A DNA stretch of 49,841 bases, taken from assembly GCF_000337455.1 (NCBI RefSeq), contig NZ_AOIU01000048.1:122354-172194 (forward strand), in the 5' to 3' direction. Position numbers and translations under genes: made by a program. The notes under the pieces were generated by a model. It did no database searches, had not been told where the DNA came from, and was given only the letters and a program-made list of their open reading frames with translations. This document shows positions 43,244-49,841 of this stretch, in pieces. Each line of letters opens with the position of its first letter. Position 1 is the first letter of the stretch. This DNA is from Halosimplex carlsbadense 2-9-1 (lineage in GTDB: Archaea > Halobacteriota > Halobacteria > Halobacteriales > Haloarculaceae).

Positions 43244-45469
43244 ATGAACCCTGATAGACGAACCTTTATCCGTACGCTGGGGGCCGGCTCGATCGCCGGG
43301 CTCGCGGGCTGTTCCGCGTTGTCCGGCGGGGACGGGACAGCGACACCCGACGGCGACGCGGACCCGACGGACAGCGAGGAGACGCCGACGGCGACGCCCG
43401 ACCCCGAGGAGACCGGCACCACCGCGGACGCGGAGGGCGGTGGCGGCGGAGACGGGCCGACGATCATCACGATGACAGCCGGCGGTGCCGACATCTGGAA
43501 CTCCACGGACCTGGGACACATCTACTACGCCGAGGTCAGCGGTGACTTCGACGCGCGAGTCGAGGTACGCTCGCTCGAGAACACCAACCCCCACGCCAAG
43601 GCGGGGCTGATGGCTCGGGCGTCGCTGGACCCCACCTCGCGGAACGTGATGGTTCGCAATCGCGCCGGTTACGGGACGTCGACCCAGTGGCGCCCCCAGG
43701 ACGGCGCGGGCTCGACGAGTACCACGTCGGAGGACGGGGCGCCGCTCAGCCGGGTCGAGGGCGGCATGATGGAAAACGCGCCCTGGCAACGCCTCGAACG
43801 CGTCGGCGACACGATCCGCGCGTACGGCTCCGAGGACGGCGAGGACTGGCGGCTGATGGTCGAGCTGACGACCGACCAGATCGACCTCCCGGACACGGTC
43901 GTCCTCGGCCTCGCGGCGACGAGCCACGACAACGCCAACGCGACGACCGCGAAGTTCCGCAACCTCTCGGGCGTCGAACCGACGGACAACCAGGACCTCG
44001 GTTCTCCGATCGTCGGCGGGAGCGTCTCGGTGGCACAGGCCGCCGTCGTCTCCGACCTCGCCGCGGACTCGTCGGCGGACGCGGCGACGCTCAGCGGGAC
44101 CCTGGAGAGCATGGGCGGCGCCGACAGCGTCGACGTGCGCTTCGAGTACCGCGAGGCGACCACCGACGAGTGGTCGGCGACCGACGCGACGACTCTCTCG
44201 GAGCCCGGGTCGGTCGAGGCTGAGGCCGGCGACCTCACCCCCCGGCGCTACTACCAGTTCCGGGCCGTTGCCGCCACCGGCGACCAGGAGTTTAGCACCG
44301 TCGCGAACCTGTTCTCGACGCCGAGCGGCTCCGACGGCGGCTCCGGAGAGGGACCGGCCAGCAGCTCCAGCTTCGACCCCTCGGACGGGTTCGCCGACTT
44401 CGCGTCGTGGGTCGACGACGACACGCCGCTCGTGGTCGTCGACGAACCGACCCGCGAAGCGCTGGCCGCGGCGACCAGCATCCCCGGCCCGCGCGTCGTC
44501 GTCTTCGAGACCAGCGGCACCATCGACCTCGGTGCAGAGGACCTCAACGTCCGCAACGACCAGTGCTGGATCGCCGGTCAGACCGCGCCGTCGCCGGGCG
44601 TTACCCTGATCCGGGGCGGCGTCTGGCTCTACGGCAACGACTGCGTCGTCCAGCACGTCCGCGTGCGGCCCGGGACGGCGGGCATGGAGCGCGGCGACGG
44701 CTGGCAGCCCGACGCCATCGAAGCGGCCGACGACACGACGGGCAACGTCATCGACCACTGTACCGGCACGTGGTCCGTCGACGAGAACATCAACGTCGGC
44801 TACGACACCAGCGACTCCACCGTCTCCAACTGCCTGATCGCCGAGCCGCTCAACGACGCGACCCACGCGAAGGGCGAACACGGCTACAACTCCATCGTCG
44901 GCGACCGCGCGAAGAACGTCACCGCCGTCGGCAACGTCTACGCGCTGGGCACCGACCGCAACCCCCGCCTCAAGCAGGGGACCGAGACGGTCATCGTCAA
45001 CAACTACATCCACCACTACCACGACGGGATGTGGGCGGACCCCGAGACGAGCCACGCCATCGTCGGCAACGTCTTCGAGGACCCTCAGACCGACCAGCCC
45101 AACCTCTTCGGCGAGGGCGAAGTCTACGCCGAGGACAACGTCCAGGCCGGCGACGGCGACGTGCCCATGATAGGCGAGGGCATCTCGCAGCTGGACTCGC
45201 GGCCCCACTGGCCGGAGGCGCTGACCGCCGTCGCTTCCTCGGCGGTCGCGTCCCACAATCTGGAAAACGCCGGCGCGCGGCCGGCCGACCGCACCGAACA
45301 CGACGAGCGGATCGTCGCGAACATCCGCAACGGCGAGGGCGGCGTCATCGACAGTCAGGAGGCCGTCGGTGGCTACCCCGAACTCGAAGAGAACACCCAC
45401 TCGCTCGACGTGCCGACGACCGGCCTGAAGGCCTGGCTGCGCGAGCAGGCCCTCGCCGTCGAACCGTAA
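43244..45469 (+). CDS. pectate lyase (PL1-type) with DUF1349-like and fibronectin domains, Tat lipoprotein
   Basis: 741 residues. Tat signal MNPDRRTFIRTLG with lipobox Cys23; acidic Thr/Glu linker; DUF1349-like beta-sandwich (~72-262, with GGADIWNSTD and HAKAGLMARAS, as in the giant lyase); fibronectin-type domain (~265-360); lyase module (~375-741) with AGQTAPSPGVTLIRGG, NVIDHCTGTWS, DRNPRLKQG and the C-terminal GLKAWLREQALAVE. It is a one-module, membrane-tethered version of the giant protein's plan, so domain shuffling within the locus is likely. A GC-rich frame covers the opposite strand but is a shadow. Confidence 0.93.
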   Translation: MNPDRRTFIRTLGAGSIAGLAGCSALSGGDGTATPDGDADPTDSEETPTATPDPEETGTTADAEGGGGGDGPTIITMTAGGADIWNSTDLGHIYYAEVSGDFDARVEVRSLENTNPHAKAGLMARASLDPTSRNVMVRNRAGYGTSTQWRPQDGAGSTSTTSEDGAPLSRVEGGMMENAPWQRLERVGDTIRAYGSEDGEDWRLMVELTTDQIDLPDTVVLGLAATSHDNANATTAKFRNLSGVEPTDNQDLGSPIVGGSVSVAQAAVVSDLAADSSADAATLSGTLESMGGADSVDVRFEYREATTDEWSATDATTLSEPGSVEAEAGDLTPRRYYQFRAVAATGDQEFSTVANLFSTPSGSDGGSGEGPASSSSFDPSDGFADFASWVDDDTPLVVVDEPTREALAAATSIPGPRVVVFETSGTIDLGAEDLNVRNDQCWIAGQTAPSPGVTLIRGGVWLYGNDCVVQHVRVRPGTAGMERGDGWQPDAIEAADDTTGNVIDHCTGTWSVDENINVGYDTSDSTVSNCLIAEPLNDATHAKGEHGYNSIVGDRAKNVTAVGNVYALGTDRNPRLKQGTETVIVNNYIHHYHDGMWADPETSHAIVGNVFEDPQTDQPNLFGEGEVYAEDNVQAGDGDVPMIGEGISQLDSRPHWPEALTAVASSAVASHNLENAGARPADRTEHDERIVANIRNGEGGVIDSQEAVGGYPELEENTHSLDVPTTGLKAWLREQALAVEP

Positions 45470-45573
45470 CACGGGCCGTCCGGCTATCCCCGTTCTCCGC
45501 TCTCTCGACGCTCAGCGGTCGCTCGTCGTCGAAACTCGACTCCCGCGCATCGTCGGCGAGAATCGGAGCCGTC

Positions 45574-47121
45574 TCAGACCCAGTCGGTCGACTCGTGCTC
45601 GACGGCGGGCGCCGCGACGCCGTCGGCCAGGTCGCCGTGGTTGCCCGCGAAGGAGATGCGGCCCGACTCGTCGCCGCGGACCCGCAGGAAGGTCCCCTCG
45701 CCCGTCCAGTCGCAACCGCTGACGAGCGTCTCGTCGACGCCGCGGATATCGACGATCGGGGTCTCCTGGTCGCCGTCGACGTGCAGCCCGTCGATCGAGA
45801 CGCGACCCGTCTCCTCGAAGGCGAGCGCGGGACCGTCGGCGGTTCGGATACGGACGTTCGAGAGGGAGATGTCCGTGATGGACTTGCAGAACAGGCCGTG
45901 GCGCTGGTCGAAGCCGTCGGCCATCGCCGGCGAGAGGTCCGTCGCGTCGAGCGAGCGTGTCGCGTCGATCTCGACGTTCGAGAAGGAGATGTTCTCGAAG
46001 CGCTGCTCGGGGAGCCCCGCGAAGAAGCCGGCCGTCTCGACGTCGCGGGCGATGATGTCCGAGTAGGCGATGTTGCGGACCATCGGCGTCGACTCGTCGA
46101 CGGGGATCGGGTCGCTGTCGATGTCCATGAAGTAGTACCCGTTGATGGTGAACGGACAGGCGACCCGTCGCATGACGAGGTTGTCGAAGCGGCAGTCCTC
46201 GACCACGCCGCCGCGGCCGCGCTGAGTCTTGATCCGGATACCCCGGTCGGTGTCGGTGAACGTGCAGTTGCTGACGGTCACGTCGCGCACGTCACCGGAC
46301 ATCTCGGAGCCGATGACGACCCCGCCGTGACCGGCCTCGACCGTGCAGTTCGTCACGGTGATCCCCGAGGCCGGGCGGCCGATCCGGCGCCCCTCCTCGT
46401 CCTTGCCCGATTTGATGCAGACGGCGTCGTCGCCGGCGTTCAGATAGCAGTCGCTGATCCGGACGTACCGCGAGGAGTCGATGTCGATCCCGTCGCCGTT
46501 GGGCGCGTCCGCCGGGTTCTCGACGTTCACGTCGTGGAGCGTCACGTTGTCGGAGTAGACGACGTGGGTGTTCCAGAACGGGGAGTTCCGGAGGGTGATC
46601 CCCGAGACGGAGACGTTCGTCGAACGGTCGACCTGGAACAGGGGCGGCCGGAGCGTGAAACTGCTCACGTCGTCGGCCTTGTCGTTCGCTTCGTGGAACG
46701 AGTCGAGGCGGTCGGCGAGCGAGGCGGGCAGCTCGTCGTCGTCGACGCCGTAGAACTGCCACCAGTAGTCGCCCTGGCCGTCGACGGTGCCACGGCCAGT
46801 GATCTCGACGTTCTCGGCCTCTGCGACGAGCAGACAGGGGTGGAAGCCGGTCTGCTCCCACCCCTCCCAGCGGCTCTCCCGGGCCGGGAACGCCTCGTGG
46901 TCACGGACGAACGAAAGGGTCGCGCCCGCCTCCAGCTCCAGCGTGGTGTGGCTCCCGACCGTGAGCGGGCCCGTCAGGTACTTCCCGGACGGGACGACCA
47001 CTGTCCCACCCGTCCCCGCGCACTCGTCGAGGGCGGACTGCAGGGCGGCCGTGTCTCGCTCGTCCCCGGTGCCGACGGCACCGAAGTCTCTCACGTCGCG
47101 TCTCCCGTCGCTGTCGGTCAT
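45574..47121 (-). CDS. polygalacturonase-like glycoside hydrolase (GH28)
   Basis: 515 residues. GH28 motifs: NGDGID (Asn208, Asp210), AGDDAVCIKSG (Asp231, Asp232), GHGGVVIGSE (His265) and RIKT (Arg296, Lys298). Together they form the active site of a parallel beta-helix that hydrolyses alpha-1,4-galacturonosyl links. There is no signal peptide, so it most likely works in the cytoplasm on imported oligomers, perhaps as an exo-enzyme. Rhamnogalacturonan hydrolases share the fold and cannot be ruled out. Start ATG 47121: TATA-like GATAAAA (plus orientation, 47146-47152) lies 28 bp upstream, so an in-frame ATG at 47169 is not used. Confidence 0.92.
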   Translation of the reverse strand: MTDSDGRRDVRDFGAVGTGDERDTAALQSALDECAGTGGTVVVPSGKYLTGPLTVGSHTTLELEAGATLSFVRDHEAFPARESRWEGWEQTGFHPCLLVAEAENVEITGRGTVDGQGDYWWQFYGVDDDELPASLADRLDSFHEANDKADDVSSFTLRPPLFQVDRSTNVSVSGITLRNSPFWNTHVVYSDNVTLHDVNVENPADAPNGDGIDIDSSRYVRISDCYLNAGDDAVCIKSGKDEEGRRIGRPASGITVTNCTVEAGHGGVVIGSEMSGDVRDVTVSNCTFTDTDRGIRIKTQRGRGGVVEDCRFDNLVMRRVACPFTINGYYFMDIDSDPIPVDESTPMVRNIAYSDIIARDVETAGFFAGLPEQRFENISFSNVEIDATRSLDATDLSPAMADGFDQRHGLFCKSITDISLSNVRIRTADGPALAFEETGRVSIDGLHVDGDQETPIVDIRGVDETLVSGCDWTGEGTFLRVRGDESGRISFAGNHGDLADGVAAPAVEHESTDWV

Positions 47122-47214
47122 ATTCCCACGATCACCGACCCGAGTGATAAAACTTCCCACCCTCGCCACGACGCCGACGGCCGGTCGTCCGTTCGGCCCG
47201 CCTCGGTCGAACCG

Positions 47215-48387
47215 TCAGCGCTCGCCGACGCTCCCGTCGGCGCGGCGACCGAGCGGGCGGGAGAAAGACAAGTCCCGGCCGTCGAACTCGGCGACCGTCT
47301 CCTCGTCTATCTCGACGCCCAGGCCGGGGCCGTCGGGAACGGCGATGAACCCCTCCGACACGTCGAACATCTCGGGGTTGTCGACGTAGCGGAACGCTCC
47401 GTCGGTCGAGTGGAGGACCTGCTCCTGAACGAGCGCGTTGGGGACGGCGGCGTCGATCTGGAGCGAGGCGGCGGTACAGACCGGCCCCATCGGGCAGTGC
47501 GGTGCGATCGTGGCGTCGTAAGTCTCGGCCATATCGGCGATCTTCTTCGTCTCGGTGATGCCGCCGGCGTTGGACACGTCCGGCTGGACCACGTCGACGG
47601 CGTCGGCCTCCAGCAGCGGCCGGAAGTCCGAGCGGGAGTACAGCCGCTCGCCGGTCGCGATGGGCAGCCGGGTCGACTCGGCGATCCGCGGCAGGGCGTG
47701 GTCGTGTTCCGGTGTCACGGGCTCCTCGACGAACATCGGGTCGTATGGTTCGAGCGCCGCGGCGAGCTGGCGCGCCATCGTCTTCGACGCCCGGCCGTGG
47801 AAGTCGACGGCCACGTCCACGTCGGACCCGACCGCCTGGCGCACGGCGCCGACGATATCGGCCGCGGCCTCGACGCTTGCGGGCGTGTCGATGGGTTCGA
47901 GCCCGCCGGTCGGGACGAGCTTCAGCGCCCGGAAGCCGGCGTCGACCTCGCGCTCGGCGGCGCGGGCGGCGGCCGCCGCGGGGTCCTCGGCGTCGTCGCG
48001 GTGGCCCCGAACGTGCTGATACGTGCGGACGCGCTCCCGGGCCGGGCCGCCGAGCAGTTCGTACACCGGCGCACCGAACTCCTTGCCCTTGAGGTCCCAC
48101 AGCGCCTGGTCGATGCCGGCGATGGCGCTCATGTGGATCGGTCCCCCGCGGTAGAAGCTGCTCCGGTACATCGCCTGCCAGTGGTCCTCGATGGGAGCGG
48201 GGTCCGCTCCGAGGACGTACTTCTCCATCATCTGGTCGACCGCGGCCGGCGTCGCCGACGGCGCCGTGCCCTCGTAGTGCCACTTGGTGTACGGTTCGCC
48301 CCAGCCGACGCGCCCGTCGCTGGTCTCCAGTTTCAGGAGCTGCCAGCGCGGCGGTACCTCGTAAAGCTCGTAATCAGTGATCCGCAT
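47215..48387 (-). CDS. galactonate dehydratase-like enzyme (enolase superfamily, DgoD type)
   Basis: 390 residues. Catalytic set Asp195 and His197 (VDFHGRAS), Glu221 (FVEEPV), Glu247 (GERLYSR) and His297 (APHCPMGP); FYRGGPIHMSAIAGIDQALWD and GGITETKKIADMAE are hallmarks of D-galactonate dehydratase. The DxH pattern places it in a different subgroup from the KxK, KxR and KxH members of this window. It would turn an aldonate such as galactonate into the 2-keto-3-deoxy acid. Its place next to GH28 suggests another sugar acid from pectin side chains or uronate reduction; the exact substrate is inferred. The GH28 gene starts 93 bp downstream. Confidence 0.9.
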   Translation of the reverse strand: MRITDYELYEVPPRWQLLKLETSDGRVGWGEPYTKWHYEGTAPSATPAAVDQMMEKYVLGADPAPIEDHWQAMYRSSFYRGGPIHMSAIAGIDQALWDLKGKEFGAPVYELLGGPARERVRTYQHVRGHRDDAEDPAAAAARAAEREVDAGFRALKLVPTGGLEPIDTPASVEAAADIVGAVRQAVGSDVDVAVDFHGRASKTMARQLAAALEPYDPMFVEEPVTPEHDHALPRIAESTRLPIATGERLYSRSDFRPLLEADAVDVVQPDVSNAGGITETKKIADMAETYDATIAPHCPMGPVCTAASLQIDAAVPNALVQEQVLHSTDGAFRYVDNPEMFDVSEGFIAVPDGPGLGVEIDEETVAEFDGRDLSFSRPLGRRADGSVGER

Positions 48388-48412
48388 CTGCCATCGACTC
48401 CACAGCGCAGGG

Positions 48413-49495
48413 TCATGAATCTACGTCCCCGTGTCTCCCGACGAACGGCCAGACCCCGTCGGCGTAGTACCGGTGGCCGCCCTCACCCTCGTAGAGTTCG
48501 CAGCGGTCCGCCGCGTCGACCGCGTCGTAGATCGCTTCCAGTCGCTCGAAGGCCCGACGGGCTCCCTCGATCGGGAAGATAGAGTCCTCGACGCCGTTGA
48601 CGGCGACGAACGGCCGCGGCGCGACGAGGCCGGCGATGTCCCACTGCTCGCCCAGGCCGAGGAGGCCGGGGACGTAGTTGCACTCGCAGTGGTCGACGGC
48701 GGCGATCGAGTCCTCGAACGAACAGAAATACGACGACACCGCGGCGATGTCGACGCGTTCGTCGACGGCCGCGGCGAACAGCGCGGTCGCGCCGCCGCCG
48801 GAGTGGCCCGTCACGACGACCCGGTCGTCGTCGAACCGGTCGTCGGCCTCGACGAAATCGAGCAGGCGCGTCACGTCCCACACGCGGTCGCCGGCCAGCG
48901 ACCGCCCGAACAGTTGCGCGTGGAGTTGCAGCGTGTGACAGGTGCGATAGCCCAGCTCCTCGTCCTCGCGGTTGGCGAGGTCTCCGAGTCCGCGAGTCGT
49001 CGGTGCGAGCGCGGCGTACCCGCGTTCGACGGCCTGGACGGCCACGTCGCGCTCGTCTTCGCGGACCTGCCGGCGCTGCTCGTCGGTCGCCGGCCGGCCG
49101 GTGGCGACCGCTCGGCCGCCCTCGCCGTGGCCGTGGAGCGTGACCGCGACGGGATAGGGCGGATCGCGGTCGTCGGGGAGGAGAATCGAGACGGGGAGCC
49201 GAAAGCCCGACTCGGTCCGCAGCCGCCACTCCTCGCGCCGGTGTGACTCTCCGTCGGCGTCCGCCCCGCCGTCCGTTCGCTCGACGCGCTCGGGGACGAG
49301 CGAGGGGACGCCGGCGGCCTCGATGGTCGGGAGTCCGAGGACCGAGCGGAGGTCCGCACGGAACGCCGACTGCCAGGCTCGGAACGCGTCGCCGGTCACC
49401 CCGTCGTAGGCGTGACGGCGCTCGTGGTCCCGGAACAGGCGTTCGGTCCACTCGTCGGGATACAGGTGTTCGTCTCCGTCTTCGCCCTCGCTCAT
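48413..49495 (-). CDS. alpha/beta-hydrolase esterase, acetyl-xylan-esterase-like
   Basis: 360 residues. Nucleophile Ser232 in VTGHSGGG, Asp304 in VEDSIFP and His341 in GEGGHRYY make the triad, and VTLHGHGEGG holds the oxyanion hole. No signal peptide, so it is cytoplasmic. Proteins of this shape are often deacetylases or carbohydrate esterases in polysaccharide loci; here it could remove acetyl or methyl ester groups from imported pectin fragments. A GGGAGGT ribosome binding site directly precedes the ATG, unlike the leaderless genes nearby, so it may be translated from a leadered message. Confidence 0.85.
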   Translation of the reverse strand: MSEGEDGDEHLYPDEWTERLFRDHERRHAYDGVTGDAFRAWQSAFRADLRSVLGLPTIEAAGVPSLVPERVERTDGGADADGESHRREEWRLRTESGFRLPVSILLPDDRDPPYPVAVTLHGHGEGGRAVATGRPATDEQRRQVREDERDVAVQAVERGYAALAPTTRGLGDLANREDEELGYRTCHTLQLHAQLFGRSLAGDRVWDVTRLLDFVEADDRFDDDRVVVTGHSGGGATALFAAAVDERVDIAAVSSYFCSFEDSIAAVDHCECNYVPGLLGLGEQWDIAGLVAPRPFVAVNGVEDSIFPIEGARRAFERLEAIYDAVDAADRCELYEGEGGHRYYADGVWPFVGRHGDVDS

Positions 49496-49572
49496 GATAC
49501 CTCCCGATGGCCGGGGAGGGGAGATAAAGCCGATCGGTGCCCCGAGCGGTCGGACGAGTCGGCGGTAGAAGA

Positions 49573-49579
49573 TATTTTG
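49573..49579 (+). promoter_or_regulatory. TATA-like box of the glycerate kinase gene
   Basis: TATTTTG centred 28 bp before the ATG at 49604; leaderless spacing. Confidence 0.55.
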
Positions 49580-49603
49580 AGCGCCCGGGTCGACGACACG
49601 AGC

Positions 49604-49841
49604 ATGTTCTCGAACAGGGACGCGCTCGCGACCGACGCCGACCGGGCGGCGGCGCTGGACTGCATCGAGGCGGCGATCGAGGCGGGCTCGCCCGAGACGG
49701 CGACGCGTTCGGCGGTCGGCCTGGACGCGCGGACGCTCACGGTCGCTGACTCGACGTACGACCTCGACGCGTACGACGACGTGGTCGTCGTCGGCGCCGG
49801 GAAGGCCGCCGGTGGCGTCGCTCGCGAACTCGAATCAATCC
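49604..49841 (+). CDS. glycerate 2-kinase, N-terminal part (cut by window edge)
   Basis: The first 79 residues of a DUF4147/type II glycerate kinase: ALDCIEAAIEAGSPETA, then VVVVGAGKAAGGVARELE, the GxGKA loop of the family. It phosphorylates glycerate to 2-phosphoglycerate. Glycerate arises from tartronate semialdehyde, a product of aldol cleavage of 5-keto-4-deoxyglucarate, so this gene could complete an aldarate branch of pectin breakdown. The C-terminal domain lies outside the window, and members also phosphorylate 2-keto-3-deoxy acids in some archaea, so specificity is open. Confidence 0.88.
   Translation, partial: MFSNRDALATDADRAAALDCIEAAIEAGSPETATRSAVGLDARTLTVADSTYDLDAYDDVVVVGAGKAAGGVARELESI

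Noticed and set aside
43079..45472. Long open frame on the minus strand (about 797 codons) opposite the third pectate lyase
   Set aside because: Composition is Arg/Val/Asp-rich with no domain; it mirrors the codon bias of the real plus-strand gene.
44407..48582. Very long plus-strand open frame (about 1391 codons) across the GH28 and DgoD-like genes
   Set aside because: It covers parts of three well-supported genes and has no recognisable domain; an artefact of high GC content.
1..49841. tRNA, rRNA or insertion sequences
   Set aside because: No cloverleaf-like sequence, rRNA-like stretch, transposase or terminal inverted repeat pair was recognised by eye; a dedicated scan was not possible.

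Overview
The window is GC-rich and looks haloarchaeal. Predicted proteins are acidic (rich in Asp and Glu), many exported proteins carry twin-arginine signals followed by an LxGC lipobox, one surface protein ends in a PGF-CTERM-like anchor, and most genes start about 25-30 bp downstream of a TATA-like box, as in leaderless archaeal transcription. It carries a large, compact pectin and rhamnogalacturonan utilisation locus, roughly from 5.4 kb to the right edge. The window is cut at both ends: a cytochrome P450 tail on the left and a glycerate 2-kinase head on the right.

Left flank (1-5.4 kb). P450 tail, a VapBC-type toxin-antitoxin pair, a four-helix membrane protein, a trypsin-fold protease divergent from it, then a ParA ATPase with a small partner gene. 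Upstream of parA lie about 1.27 kb without a convincing gene, containing GCTAAGC/AGCTGAGC repeats and palindromes that could be a partition site. This part looks like plasmid or secondary-replicon DNA.

Catabolic core (5.4-29 kb). Short-chain dehydrogenase, lipoprotein, SGNH esterase, IclR regulator, a 634-residue protein of unknown family, a CE12 rhamnogalacturonan acetylesterase, a 1606-residue secreted protein with two pectate lyase modules, ThuA, a HalOD1-type protein, an enolase-superfamily dehydratase, two DapA-family aldolases/dehydratases, a second dehydratase, a CE8 pectin methylesterase, a uronate-dehydrogenase-like protein, a small membrane protein, a PPC/DUF296 protein, and a lactonase overlapping a third enolase-superfamily enzyme.

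Uptake and second depolymerase block (29-49.8 kb). A lipoprotein, an oligopeptide-type ABC importer (fused double ATPase, two permeases, Tat lipoprotein binding protein), a second pectate lyase, a PGF-CTERM surface protein, a Gfo/Idh/MocA oxidoreductase, a third pectate lyase, a GH28 polygalacturonase, a DgoD-like dehydratase, an alpha/beta esterase and the glycerate kinase start.

How it probably works (inference). The Tat-exported methylesterase and pectate lyases cut pectin outside the cell, the ABC system imports oligomers, and enzymes without signal peptides (GH28, CE12, SGNH and alpha/beta esterases) trim and deacetylate them inside. Uronate dehydrogenase, lactonase, enolase-family dehydratases and DapA-family enzymes then take galacturonate and related acids to central metabolism. 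Assignments to particular sugar acids are not proven by sequence alone. No tRNA, rRNA, insertion sequence or CRISPR array was seen.
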